NCBI RefSeq assembly: GCF_001425755.1
Contig: NZ_LMDH01000001.1
Span: forward strand, 1,892,335-1,956,334
Length of the DNA stretch: 64,000 bases
Reading direction: 5' to 3'
Origin: Aeromicrobium sp. Root344
Lineage (GTDB): Bacteria > Actinomycetota > Actinomycetes > Propionibacteriales > Nocardioidaceae
Below are positions 56,634-64,000 of this stretch, in pieces. Each line of letters begins with the position of its first letter. The stretch's first letter is position 1. The translations under genes were made by a program, and so were the position numbers. Below the pieces are notes generated by a model, which ran no database searches, was not told the origin of the DNA, and saw only the letters and a list, made by a program, of their open reading frames with translations.

Positions 56634-58745
56634 CTAGGGGCGCAGTGCCTCGATCGCCGCGACGTTGCGGCGGGCGTTGTCCCGGTCGCGGTAGGTGAAT
56701 GCCTCGGCGGCTCGCTGCTCGTAGACGGCTTCCCTGCGGCAGCCGGCCTCGAGGTAGGCCTCGATCGCATCGATCGTCGACTCGAGGTCGTCGACGACGG
56801 GCCCGAAGCCGTCGCGCTCGTGGTCGAACCACGACGGCGTGGCGTGGAACGCGCGGTACTCGGCGTTGTCGAAGTGCGAGTAGATCAGCGGGGTGCCGAG
56901 ATAGGCGATGTCGAAGTGCACCGACGAGTGGTCGGTGACGAACAGGTCCGCTTCGAGCATGACCTGCTGGATGTCGGCCGACGCGCCGCCCAGCACCGTG
57001 ATGCGTTCACTGCCGACCGGTACGTCCGCGAGCTCGTTGCGCAGGTTGTAGTGCGGCATGAACCGCAGCCGGTAGTCGTGGCGCTCGAGCACTGCGGCCA
57101 GTCGCTCGCTGGTGAGGAAGCCGAGGATGAACTGCTGGTAGGTCGAGCCCTCGAACAGGCGGCTGCCCTCGTCGCTCGTGCTGAAGAGCTTGGCGACGAG
57201 GTATTGCCGCCAGGTCGGCATGAACAGGATCGTGCGGCTCTCCGGCGTCGGGACCAGCGCGTCGTAGCGGGCCAGTCCGGCCTGCACGACCTGCTGGTCG
57301 TAGCCCGAGGTGGCGCGGGCGGCCGCGGCCTCGCGGGCCATCGTCGTCGTGTAGGTGTCGTAGCCGCCGACCCGGCGCCGCAAAGCGTTGGTGTCCACGT
57401 CGACCCCGTGGTTGAGGTAGGCCCGATAGGCGCCGACCCGCCACGCGAACTGGCGCATGTAGGTGCTGCCGTCCCACTGGCGAGGCACCATGTGCTTGAT
57501 CGAGTATGCGTTGGCGAGCACCTCGGCGTGCAGCATGAGCAGCCGGTGCCGCCACGAGGAGTGGGCGACGACGTGGCCGAATCCGGCCACGCGGTCACGC
57601 TGCTCGCAGTCGCGGTCGATCACGTAGTAGGACCTGATGTCGTGGCGCTCGCGCCGCAGATGGCTGAACAGGTGGTAGCCGTTGTCGCGGGCCGTGTCGG
57701 CGCGTTCGCCGACGAGCCAGATCGGCGTGCGGAAGAACGGGCGCGTCAGGAAGCGCGCCAGGCGTACCCAGGCGAACGGTTGGCGGCGGACCGCTGCCTT
57801 GAGGTCGTGCATCGCCATCGTCCGGGACCAGCCGAGGCGGGCGACCAGGCCGCCGGCCTGGCGGGTGACCAGCTCGAGCAGATGGGCGGCGCCCGAGGCG
57901 ACCGGCACCGGCTGCAGGCGACGGCCCCCGACCGTCAACGGGCGGGAGGCAGCCGACAGGCCGATCGACGCGGTGACCCGCTTGCGCGGCGGGTCGAAAC
58001 CGGCCGGGCCCTCGGCCTCGACGAGGAGCTTGGTGCGGCCGAGCGGGAGCTGGTCGACGGGGACGACCGCGGTGAAACCCGTCCAACGACGTACGCCGGC
58101 GTCGACCCGGAGCTGTGGAGTCGTGGGGACGCTGAGCAGGGTGTTGCCGTCGAGGTCGGCCATGATCAACGTGACGGCCTCGGGTGGTGGCGTCGGACCC
58201 TCGCTGGCTCCGCGCCGACACGTCCCGGTGAGCAGGAGCGTGCCGTCGTCCCTGATGTCGATGCCGTCGAGGCTCGCCGCGAAGCTGCGATAGGGCAGGA
58301 GCTGCAGGTAGGCGTCGAGGGCGGGCTGCAGGGTGGCGAGCGCGTCGGCGTGCCGCTCACGGGCCCAGCCCGTGTAGACCTCGAGGACCCGCAGGTCGGT
58401 CCAGCCGGTCAGCACCGGCAGCGGGAACGGCGCATCCGCGAGGCCGCAGCGCTCGGCGAGCTTGGTGCCGTTCCTGAGGCGGGGTGTCATGCTCTTGCCG
58501 CTCAGGATGCGGCCGGAGAATCCGACCAGTCGCGTGTTCGTCTCGTCGAGGGCGCGGCGGATCGCGTCGACCTCGGTCGCCTCGTCGTCGGCGGCGGCGT
58601 CGACGACGGTGGGCCACGGCTCGGTGGTCGGATCGTGCGCGGTCGAGGCGGCACGGGCGGCGTCGGGGGAGGGCGCGACGAGGACGAGCCGGAGGTCCTC
58701 GGGGGTCGCGGCCAGCTCGGCGCGGGTGCCTGCGGAGTCGGTCAT
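56634..58745 (-). CDS. CDP-glycerol glycerophosphotransferase-family protein
   Basis: A 703 aa protein whose C-terminal 370 residues are a TagF/TagB-like polymerase fold: YRAYLNHGVDVDTNALRRR, RTILFMPTWRQY, VTDHSSVHFDIAYLGTP and YRAFHATPSWFDHE are family blocks, including the His residues of the two HG/H motifs. The N-terminal half (1-330) is not recognised; it looks like a beta-rich carbohydrate or scaffold domain with several short PPLR-like repeats absent. ATG 58745 begins shortly after the exonuclease stop. It probably extends a teichoic-acid-like or polyol-phosphate surface polymer. Confidence 0.83.
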   Translation of the reverse strand: MTDSAGTRAELAATPEDLRLVLVAPSPDAARAASTAHDPTTEPWPTVVDAAADDEATEVDAIRRALDETNTRLVGFSGRILSGKSMTPRLRNGTKLAERCGLADAPFPLPVLTGWTDLRVLEVYTGWARERHADALATLQPALDAYLQLLPYRSFAASLDGIDIRDDGTLLLTGTCRRGASEGPTPPPEAVTLIMADLDGNTLLSVPTTPQLRVDAGVRRWTGFTAVVPVDQLPLGRTKLLVEAEGPAGFDPPRKRVTASIGLSAASRPLTVGGRRLQPVPVASGAAHLLELVTRQAGGLVARLGWSRTMAMHDLKAAVRRQPFAWVRLARFLTRPFFRTPIWLVGERADTARDNGYHLFSHLRRERHDIRSYYVIDRDCEQRDRVAGFGHVVAHSSWRHRLLMLHAEVLANAYSIKHMVPRQWDGSTYMRQFAWRVGAYRAYLNHGVDVDTNALRRRVGGYDTYTTTMAREAAAARATSGYDQQVVQAGLARYDALVPTPESRTILFMPTWRQYLVAKLFSTSDEGSRLFEGSTYQQFILGFLTSERLAAVLERHDYRLRFMPHYNLRNELADVPVGSERITVLGGASADIQQVMLEADLFVTDHSSVHFDIAYLGTPLIYSHFDNAEYRAFHATPSWFDHERDGFGPVVDDLESTIDAIEAYLEAGCRREAVYEQRAAEAFTYRDRDNARRNVAAIEALRP

Positions 58746-58756
58746 GTGGTGCAGTC

Positions 58757-59542
58757 TCAGCTGATCTCGATGACGACGGGTGCGTGGTCGCTGGCGCCCT
58801 TGCCCTTGCGCTCCTCGCGGTCGATCCAGGCGCGGTCGACGCGGGACGCCAAGGCCTCCGAGGCGAGGATGAAGTCGATGCGCAGGCCGCGCTTCTTGGG
58901 GAACGCGAGCTGCTGGTAGTCCCAGTAGGTGAACTCGCCGGGGGTGTGCGGGCGTACGACATCGGCGTAGCCGGCGTCGAGGATCGCCTGGAACGCCTCG
59001 CGCTCGGGCTTCGACACGTGGGTGTGGCCCTCGAAGACCGACATGTCCCAGACGTCCTCGTCCTGCGGTGCGACGTTCCAGTCGCCCGTCAGGGCGATCT
59101 CGCCCTGGGGGTTCTCGGCGAGCCACTCGATCGAGGCGAGCCGCAGCCGCTCGAGCCACGCGAGCTTGTAGACGTAGTGCGGGTCGTCGAGCGTACGGCC
59201 GTTGGGCACGTAGAAGCTCCACACGCGTACACCGCCGCAGGTCGCGCCGATCGACCGCGCCTCGACGATCTCGGGGTCACCGAACATCGGCTGGTCGTCG
59301 GCGAACGAGGTCGCGATGTCCTCGAGGCCGACGCGCGAGATCAGCGCGACGCCGTTCCACTGGTTGAGCCCGAAGTGGGCGTAGTCGTAGCCCATCGCCG
59401 ACAGCTCGAGCCCGGGGAACTGATCCTCGCGGCACTTGGTCTCCTGGATGGCGAGCACGTCGACGTCGTTGCGCTCGAGCCAACCGGTGACCCGGTCGAT
59501 GCGGCTGCGGATGGAGTTGACGTTCCAGGTCGCGATACGCAC
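58757..59542 (-). CDS. xth: Exodeoxyribonuclease III
   Basis: A 261 aa AP endonuclease/3'-5' exonuclease of base-excision repair. Active-site blocks: NVNSIRSR, QETKC (Glu), YVPNG (Tyr), TGDWNVAP (Asp-x-Asn) and GASDHAPV (Asp-His). GTG 59542 is the start; a TAGGTT -10 on the minus strand (59554-59549) ends six bases before it, so it is probably leaderless. Length is standard. Confidence 0.95.
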   Translation of the reverse strand: MRIATWNVNSIRSRIDRVTGWLERNDVDVLAIQETKCREDQFPGLELSAMGYDYAHFGLNQWNGVALISRVGLEDIATSFADDQPMFGDPEIVEARSIGATCGGVRVWSFYVPNGRTLDDPHYVYKLAWLERLRLASIEWLAENPQGEIALTGDWNVAPQDEDVWDMSVFEGHTHVSKPEREAFQAILDAGYADVVRPHTPGEFTYWDYQQLAFPKKRGLRIDFILASEALASRVDRAWIDREERKGKGASDHAPVVIEIS

Positions 59543-59548
59543 ACCACG

Positions 59549-59554
59549 AACCTA
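59549..59554 (-). promoter_or_regulatory. -10 box for leaderless xth transcript
   Basis: Minus-strand TAGGTT followed by six bases and GTG. No ribosome binding site precedes the GTG. No clear -35 was identified, so this is a positional inference. Confidence 0.4.
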
Positions 59555-59683
59555 CTCGGTCGTCCGGCGCGGGTCGAAACGACGACCGCGAACGATGCGG
59601 GCCCGCGGGATTCCGGGGTTCGAGTGACAGCCGGGACCGGTGAGACGCATGATTGAGGAGTTGTCTCGGGGAAGGGGGCGCGT

Positions 59684-60826
59684 ATGTGGCGCCGATTCGT
59701 GCTGGCATGCGTGCCGCTCGTCATGGGGGTCGCGGTGCTGGCGTCGCCGGCCGCAGCCGGGGATCCGCCGATCACCCTCCCGTCCAGCCCCAAGGGCCTG
59801 CCGGCGCCGGTGACGCTGCCGGCCGGCGTCGATCCCGCATCGCCCTACCTGCCCCAGGTGTCGTGCAGCCCGGTCGACATGCCGGGCGTCGTCAAGCTGC
59901 GGGCGCTGGTCCTCAAGACGTACGGCGAGGGTGGTGCCGGCGCGATCAGCCACGTCTGCACCGAGGGCGTCTCGGAGCACAGCGAGGGCCGGGCGTGGGA
60001 CTGGATGGTCGACGTCGGCGACACCAGCGAGCGCACGGCGGCGGCGAACTTCATCGGCTGGGCCACGGCCAACAACGGCCGCAACGCCCGGCGCCTCGGC
60101 ATCATGTACATCATCTACGACAAGAAGATCTGGGCGATCTATCGTGCCGCGGACGGCTGGCGGACGAGCTCGGGCCACACCGACCACGTGCACATCTCGT
60201 TCAGCTGGAACGGGGCTCGGGGCAACACGTCGTTCTGGACCGGCGAGGTCGGCACGATCGACCTGGGCCCATGCGTACGGTTCGCCGGCACGTACGGCGC
60301 GCGGACCAGCACGCCGCGAACCGGGGCGTGCCCGCGAACCGCATCGCTGCTCAAGAAGACGTCGCTGGCGGACCGGGCCTATGGGCACACCGGGGCCGCC
60401 GTCACCAAGGCGCAAGGTCTGCTCGGGGTCGCCAGGACCGGGAAGTTCGACCTGGCCACCTGGAAGGCCGTCAACGCGTACCAGCGGGCTCACGACATCC
60501 CCTACACGGCTGCGCTGGACCAGCCGACCTGGGCCTCGCTGAGCCCGTCGAGCGTCACGACCAACGCGGTCACCGGCTATTCGCAGCGCGAGGCTGTCGA
60601 CTACGGTGTCGCGACCTACTCCGCAAGCACGATCTCGCGGGGCTATGTCGGCCGGGCGGCGCTGTTCCTGCAGACCGCGCTCGGGATGCCGGCCGCCGAC
60701 CGCAACGGCTACTTCAGCACCGCGACCCTCGCCGCGGTCAAGCGGCTGCAGGCGTCGGCGGGGCTGACCCAGGACGGGATCGTCCGCGCCGAGGAGTGGC
60801 GAGCCATGGCGGACGCCCTCGGATGA
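59684..60826 (+). CDS. Secreted peptidoglycan-binding protein with M15/LAS-like catalytic domain
   Basis: A 380 aa exported protein. A signal peptide ends near ASPAAAGD (about residue 25). The middle (60-200) resembles a metal-dependent D-Ala-D-Ala peptidase-like (LAS) domain with EHSEGRAWDWM and GHTDHVHISF giving the His/Asp/His-x-His set. Two PGBD-type peptidoglycan-binding repeats follow (about 235-290 and 310-375; AVTKAQGLLGVARTGKFD and FLQTALGMPAADRNGYFS). ATG 59684 follows GGGAAGG. Probably a cell-wall hydrolase; no immunity or partner gene is seen. Confidence 0.8.
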   Translation: MWRRFVLACVPLVMGVAVLASPAAAGDPPITLPSSPKGLPAPVTLPAGVDPASPYLPQVSCSPVDMPGVVKLRALVLKTYGEGGAGAISHVCTEGVSEHSEGRAWDWMVDVGDTSERTAAANFIGWATANNGRNARRLGIMYIIYDKKIWAIYRAADGWRTSSGHTDHVHISFSWNGARGNTSFWTGEVGTIDLGPCVRFAGTYGARTSTPRTGACPRTASLLKKTSLADRAYGHTGAAVTKAQGLLGVARTGKFDLATWKAVNAYQRAHDIPYTAALDQPTWASLSPSSVTTNAVTGYSQREAVDYGVATYSASTISRGYVGRAALFLQTALGMPAADRNGYFSTATLAAVKRLQASAGLTQDGIVRAEEWRAMADALG

Positions 60827-60862
60827 CGGGCGGCGGAACCTCCGTCCTGCCATGATGTGGCC

Positions 60863-61486
60863 ATGACCCAGGACGAGTCGGCCGCGACCAACGAGCCCCA
60901 CGAGGACGACGCGCTCGAGCGCAAGATCCGGGACCAGCCCGACATCGCCCCCGGTGCGTGGGTCAAGCGGATCGTCCTGGCGATCGTCCTGCTCGTCGTG
61001 GCGTACGTCGGCTTCCGGGTCTCCGCAGCGTTCTTCCCGCGCTGGTGGGCGCACCGCGTCGGCGACCAGGTCGGCGACAGCCTCACCAAGGGCACGCTGT
61101 GGGGGCTGTTCTACGGGTTCGTGTTCACGTTCGTCCCGCTCCTGCTGCTCTTCCAGATCCGCCGCCGCTTCTTCAGCTGGACCTGGCGCATCGTCGTCGC
61201 GGTCGTCGCGCTGCTGCTGGCGGCGCCCAACTGGTTGACCCTCTCCGTCGTCGCCGGCAACAGCAAGGCGGCCCACGCGGGGGAGCGCATCTTCGACGTC
61301 GAGGCGCCGGGCTTTCGCGCGGGCACCCTCAGCGGCGTGATCGCCGGCGCGGTGCTGGCGCTGATCGTCACCGGCACGAGCATGCAGATGCGCCATCGCA
61401 AGAAGGAGGTCAAGCGCCTCCGTGGCGAGCGGGACGAGCTCAAGCGCGCTCAAGCCGATCACACGCGCGACGACGAATCGAGTTGA
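60863..61486 (+). CDS. Hypothetical membrane protein with four hydrophobic segments
   Basis: A 207 aa protein of unknown function. After an acidic N-terminus (1-30) it has hydrophobic stretches at about 38-58, 79-101, 109-128 and 152-172, then a strongly basic, helical C-terminal tail (HRKKEVKRLRGERDELKRAQADH) that looks like a short coiled coil. ATG 60863 is used. It is not in an evident operon. I do not recognise a family. Confidence 0.7.
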   Translation: MTQDESAATNEPHEDDALERKIRDQPDIAPGAWVKRIVLAIVLLVVAYVGFRVSAAFFPRWWAHRVGDQVGDSLTKGTLWGLFYGFVFTFVPLLLLFQIRRRFFSWTWRIVVAVVALLLAAPNWLTLSVVAGNSKAAHAGERIFDVEAPGFRAGTLSGVIAGAVLALIVTGTSMQMRHRKKEVKRLRGERDELKRAQADHTRDDESS

Positions 61487-61526
61487 GCTCGGCAAAGTCG
61501 CGTTCGATTTCCGTCGTGTGAACTCC

Positions 61527-61555
61527 TTGGATCGTATGCATCAAAGGTCTAGATT
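61527..61555 (+). promoter_or_regulatory. Promoter of the second APC permease gene
   Basis: TTGGAT (61527-61532), 17 bp, TAGATT (61550-61555), a convincing vegetative promoter. A start near 61562 would put the strong hairpin at 61579-61607 inside the 5' leader. Confidence 0.6.
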
Positions 61556-61578
61556 CATACCTCTTTGCCGCGCTAGCA

Positions 61579-61607
61579 TGCACCAACTTCACTGAAAGTT
61601 GGGTGCA
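61579..61607. repeat. Inverted repeat just upstream of the permease start codon
   Basis: TGCACC and AACTT pair with AAGTT and GGTGCA around a CACTGA loop, with one unpaired G: an 11 bp stem ending 4 bp before ATG 61612. As RNA it would bury the GGG/GTTGGG that is the only ribosome-binding-like sequence. As DNA it could be an operator of the GntR regulator downstream. Confidence 0.6.
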
Positions 61608-61611
61608 CCAC

Positions 61612-63195
61612 ATGGCAGATCAACTCACCGACGACGAGAAGCATCTCGCGAGTCTTGGCTACAAGCAGGAGCTGAACCGCAGCTGGTCCAGCTTCTCCAA
61701 CTTCGCGATCTCGTTCTCGATCATCTCGATCCTCGCGGGTTGCTTCACGACGTTCGGCCAGGCCTGGAGCAACGGTGGCCCGATCGCCATCTCCTGGGGC
61801 TGGCCGGTCATCTCGCTCTTCATCTTGATCATCGGCTTCACGATGTCCGAGCTCGTCTCGGCCTATCCGACGTCGGGCGGGATCTACTGGTGGGCGTCCA
61901 AGCTGGGCGGGCCGGCGGCAGGGTTCTTCACCGGCTGGCTCAACCTGATCGGCCTGATCGCCGTCACGGCCTCGGTCGCGTACGGCTGTGCCAACTTCGT
62001 GGACATCTTCATCAGCCTGCTGAGCGACAGCTGGGCCGCGGACTACAGCCTCAAGCGGGTGTTCATCGAGTTCGTGATCATCTTGTTCGTCGCCGCGCTG
62101 GCCAACATCTTCTCGAGTCATCTGCTGGCGGTCGTCAACAACATCTCCGTCTGGTGGCACGTCGCCGGTGCGGCCTTGATCATCGCGGTCCTGGTCATCG
62201 TCCCGGATCATCACCAGAGCGTCGGCTGGGTGTTCACCGAGCGCATCAACAACTCCGGCTATGACGGCGGCGCCAGCAACGGCACGATGTTCTGGTTCCT
62301 CGTGCTGCCGCTCGGCTTCCTGCTGACGCAGTACACGATCACCGGGTTCGACGCCTCCGCCCACCTCTCCGAAGAGACGCAGGCGGCTTCGGAGGGCGCC
62401 GCCAAGGGCATCTGGCGATCCATCGCGTACTCGGCGATCGGCGGCTGGATCCTGCTCCTCGCCCTGCTGTTCGCCGTCAAGGACCAGAACGCAGTCACGG
62501 ACGGGGTCAACAACGGCCTCTACGGGTCCGACGTCATCCTCGGCCAGGCACTCGGCGAGTCGTGGCACACGATCGTGATCGCCATCTCCGCGTTCGGGCA
62601 GCTGTTCTGCACCGTCGCCTGCCTCACCAGCGCCTCGCGCATGACGTTCGCGTTCAGCCGCGACGGCGCGATCCCCGGTTCGGGCCTGTGGTCGAAGGTC
62701 AACGCCAAGAAGGTGCCGGCCAACGCCGTCATGTTCGTCGCGGTGATCGCCGGCCTGATCACGCTCCCGGCGCTGATCGAGGTCAACTTCGGCACCAAGG
62801 AGGCACCCATCATCCTGCCGACGGCGTTCTACGCGGTCGTGTCGGTGGCCGTGATCGGGCTCTACCTGGCGTTCGCCATCCCGATCTACCTGCGCTGGAA
62901 GCTGGGCGACGGGTTCAAGCCCGGCAGCTGGCACAACGGCAAGAAGTACAAGTGGATGAACCTGGTCGCGGTGGCGGAGATCGCCATCATCTGCATCTAC
63001 TTCATCCTCCCGCTGTATCCCGCGGGGTGGCCCGGCAACGAGAACTTCGCGTGGAAGTTCGTCAACTACGCGCCGCTGCTGGCCGGCGGCACGATCCTCG
63101 CCGTCGCGGTCTGGTGGCAGGTCTCGGCCAAGAAGTGGTTCACGGGTCCGAAGCACACGATCGACGAGGCAGTGATCGAGGCGTTCAGCGACTGA
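61612..63195 (+). CDS. APC-superfamily amino acid permease, GABA/choline-type
   Basis: A 527 aa membrane transporter with about 12 helices. The N-terminus SLGYKQELNRSWSSFSNFAISFSIISILAG and PTSGGIYWWASKLGGPA are typical of the amino acid/choline transporter (BAT1/GabP-like) group of the APC family; the helix 6 region ITGFDASAHLSEETQAA is present. It is followed 16 bp after its stop by a GntR/UTRA regulator, probably its regulator. Candidate substrates are GABA, amines or amino acids. Confidence 0.9.
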   Translation: MADQLTDDEKHLASLGYKQELNRSWSSFSNFAISFSIISILAGCFTTFGQAWSNGGPIAISWGWPVISLFILIIGFTMSELVSAYPTSGGIYWWASKLGGPAAGFFTGWLNLIGLIAVTASVAYGCANFVDIFISLLSDSWAADYSLKRVFIEFVIILFVAALANIFSSHLLAVVNNISVWWHVAGAALIIAVLVIVPDHHQSVGWVFTERINNSGYDGGASNGTMFWFLVLPLGFLLTQYTITGFDASAHLSEETQAASEGAAKGIWRSIAYSAIGGWILLLALLFAVKDQNAVTDGVNNGLYGSDVILGQALGESWHTIVIAISAFGQLFCTVACLTSASRMTFAFSRDGAIPGSGLWSKVNAKKVPANAVMFVAVIAGLITLPALIEVNFGTKEAPIILPTAFYAVVSVAVIGLYLAFAIPIYLRWKLGDGFKPGSWHNGKKYKWMNLVAVAEIAIICIYFILPLYPAGWPGNENFAWKFVNYAPLLAGGTILAVAVWWQVSAKKWFTGPKHTIDEAVIEAFSD

Positions 63196-63211
63196 GGATA
63201 CGGTCGGGCGT

Positions 63212-64000
63212 GTGAGGACGTTGCATGTCGATGACGAGGCGCTGGGCGACAAGCCCGATCTCTCGGCCACGGCGGACGACGGTCCCTCACACGCCCGCAT
63301 CGCGTCCTGGCTCCTCGGTCGCATCGGGTCCGGCAAGGTGCGCGCCGACGACAAGCTCCCGCCCGAAGAGGAGCTCGCCGCCGGCCTGGGGGTGAGCCGG
63401 ATGACGTTGCGGCAGGCCCTCGGCTCGCTCGAGGCCCGCGGCTACATCGAGCGCCGGCGCGGTCGCGCCGGCGGCAACTTCGTCCGCGAGCCGCGCATCG
63501 AGGTCGACCTCAGCGGGCTGCCTGGCTTCACCGAGCTGATGCGGCGGGCCAACGTACGCGCTGGGGCCCGGATCGTGCGGGCCGGGATCGTCACGGCATC
63601 CTCGGAGGTCGCGACGGCGCTCGAGCTCGGTCGCCAGCGCGACGTCATCGAGGTCGTCCGCGTCCGCTCGGCGCGTCGGGTGCCTCTGGCCCTCGAGGAG
63701 ACCTATCTCCCGGCGCACCTGTTCCCAGGGTTCCTCGACCGCGGCCTCACCGGATCGCTGTACGGCCTGATGCGCCAGCACTACAACCTGGCGCCGCACA
63801 GCGCCAAGGAGTGGCTCGAGCCCGAGATCTCGTCGCCGGAGCACGCGCAGCTGCTCGAGGTCGAGCCCGGCTCGGCCCTGATGCTCGTCACCCGCAAGGC
63901 CTCCACCGTGGCGGGGGTGCCGGTCGAGTTCGCCCGCGACCGCTATCGCCCCGACCGCACCCGGATCAGCCTGCACACCGGCATCGATCCCGGCACGTCC
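63212..64000 (+). CDS. GntR/HutC-family regulator (partial, cut by window end)
   Basis: 263 codons of a regulator that runs off the right edge. The winged-helix DNA-binding domain (about residues 25-95) contains KLPPEEELAAGLGVSRMTLRQALGSLEARGYIERR. A UTRA ligand-binding domain follows (about 115-255, VIEVVRVRSARRVPLALEETYLP). HutC-type members often sense amino acid derivatives or sugar phosphates. GTG 63212 is chosen as start, 16 bp after the permease stop; TTG 63221 is possible. It is the likely controller of the permease, and the palindrome at 61579 is a candidate operator. Confidence 0.85.
   Translation, partial: MRTLHVDDEALGDKPDLSATADDGPSHARIASWLLGRIGSGKVRADDKLPPEEELAAGLGVSRMTLRQALGSLEARGYIERRRGRAGGNFVREPRIEVDLSGLPGFTELMRRANVRAGARIVRAGIVTASSEVATALELGRQRDVIEVVRVRSARRVPLALEETYLPAHLFPGFLDRGLTGSLYGLMRQHYNLAPHSAKEWLEPEISSPEHAQLLEVEPGSALMLVTRKASTVAGVPVEFARDRYRPDRTRISLHTGIDPGTS

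Noticed and set aside
56820..58919. Plus-strand frame (699 codons) over the CDP-glycerol-type transferase
   Set aside because: No domain, no ribosome binding site, and compositionally a mirror of the minus-strand gene.
61573..63354. Minus-strand frame over the APC permease
   Set aside because: Asp/Arg/Gly-rich shadow of a membrane protein gene; the plus strand has 12 helices and family motifs.
1..64000. CRISPR arrays, rRNA genes, insertion sequences, plasmid or replication origins
   Set aside because: I saw no regularly spaced repeats, transposase motifs, rRNA-like segments or replication initiator genes on either strand.

Overview
The window is high-GC bacterial DNA with many GTG/TTG starts, 1-8 bp start/stop overlaps (ATGA, GTGA) and TANNNT -10 boxes. 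This points to an actinomycete, and the gene families suggest a Nocardioides/Aeromicrobium-like organism (inference; no rRNA or marker gene proves it). It divides into two blocks at a tRNA-Glu gene near 43.8 kb. A tyrosine integrase and a small excisionase lie directly against the 3' end of that tRNA. Everything to the left is therefore probably an integrated catabolic island whose other end lies outside the window; everything to the right looks like ordinary chromosome.

Island, part A (1-20.6 kb): an oligopeptide-type ABC importer (end of a permease, two ATPases, two paralogous 555-residue lipoprotein receptors), an M24 peptidase, an amidase, a CocE-type hydrolase, two GASGRNGG-type FAD oxidases, two acyl-CoA ligases, a MaoC-like protein, two small cupins, a PPOX-family protein, a quinone oxidoreductase and two paralogous TetR regulators. 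It looks like uptake, amide/ester cleavage, amine oxidation and CoA activation of an unidentified compound. Three promoter regions (7.09, 13.79, 18.74 kb) share a GTTRCGYAA-type core at the -35.

Island, part B (20.6-42.1 kb): a trimethylamine-dehydrogenase-like flavoprotein with an altered active site, a GcvT-like folate methyltransferase, PurU and FolD (a complete one-carbon disposal cassette), a permease, two cytochromes P450, an iron-sulphur reductase, a Rieske-type oxygenase that lacks ligands at both metal centres, a glutamine-synthetase-like ligase with two class I amidotransferase-fold proteins, an aldehyde dehydrogenase, and a homoprotocatechuate-type meta-cleavage set (HpaE-, HpaD-, HpaG-like plus an acetoacetate-decarboxylase-family protein). 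My reading is demethylation and ring cleavage of an N-methylated aromatic amine; this is a hypothesis. Four promoters in part B (20.91, 26.03, 32.36, 38.68 kb) carry a related AACTWKCCAATTGG-like element, suggesting one regulon.

Chromosomal part (43.9-64 kb): minimal metallopeptidase, pirin, type II dehydroquinase, an FAD-oxidase/cyclopropane-synthase lipid-modifying pair, a surface-polysaccharide cluster (glycosyltransferase, two methyltransferase proteins, one joined to a P-loop kinase, nucleotide-sugar dehydrogenase, AT3/SGNH acyltransferase, CDP-glycerol-type transferase), exonuclease III, a secreted peptidoglycan-binding protein, a membrane protein, and an APC permease followed by a GntR/UTRA regulator cut by the window end.

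The strongest leads are the metal-ligand-poor Rieske protein with its catabolic context, the two promoter-element families, the tRNA-crossing integrase, the altered amine dehydrogenase, and the kinase-methyltransferase reading frame with an internal ribosome binding site.
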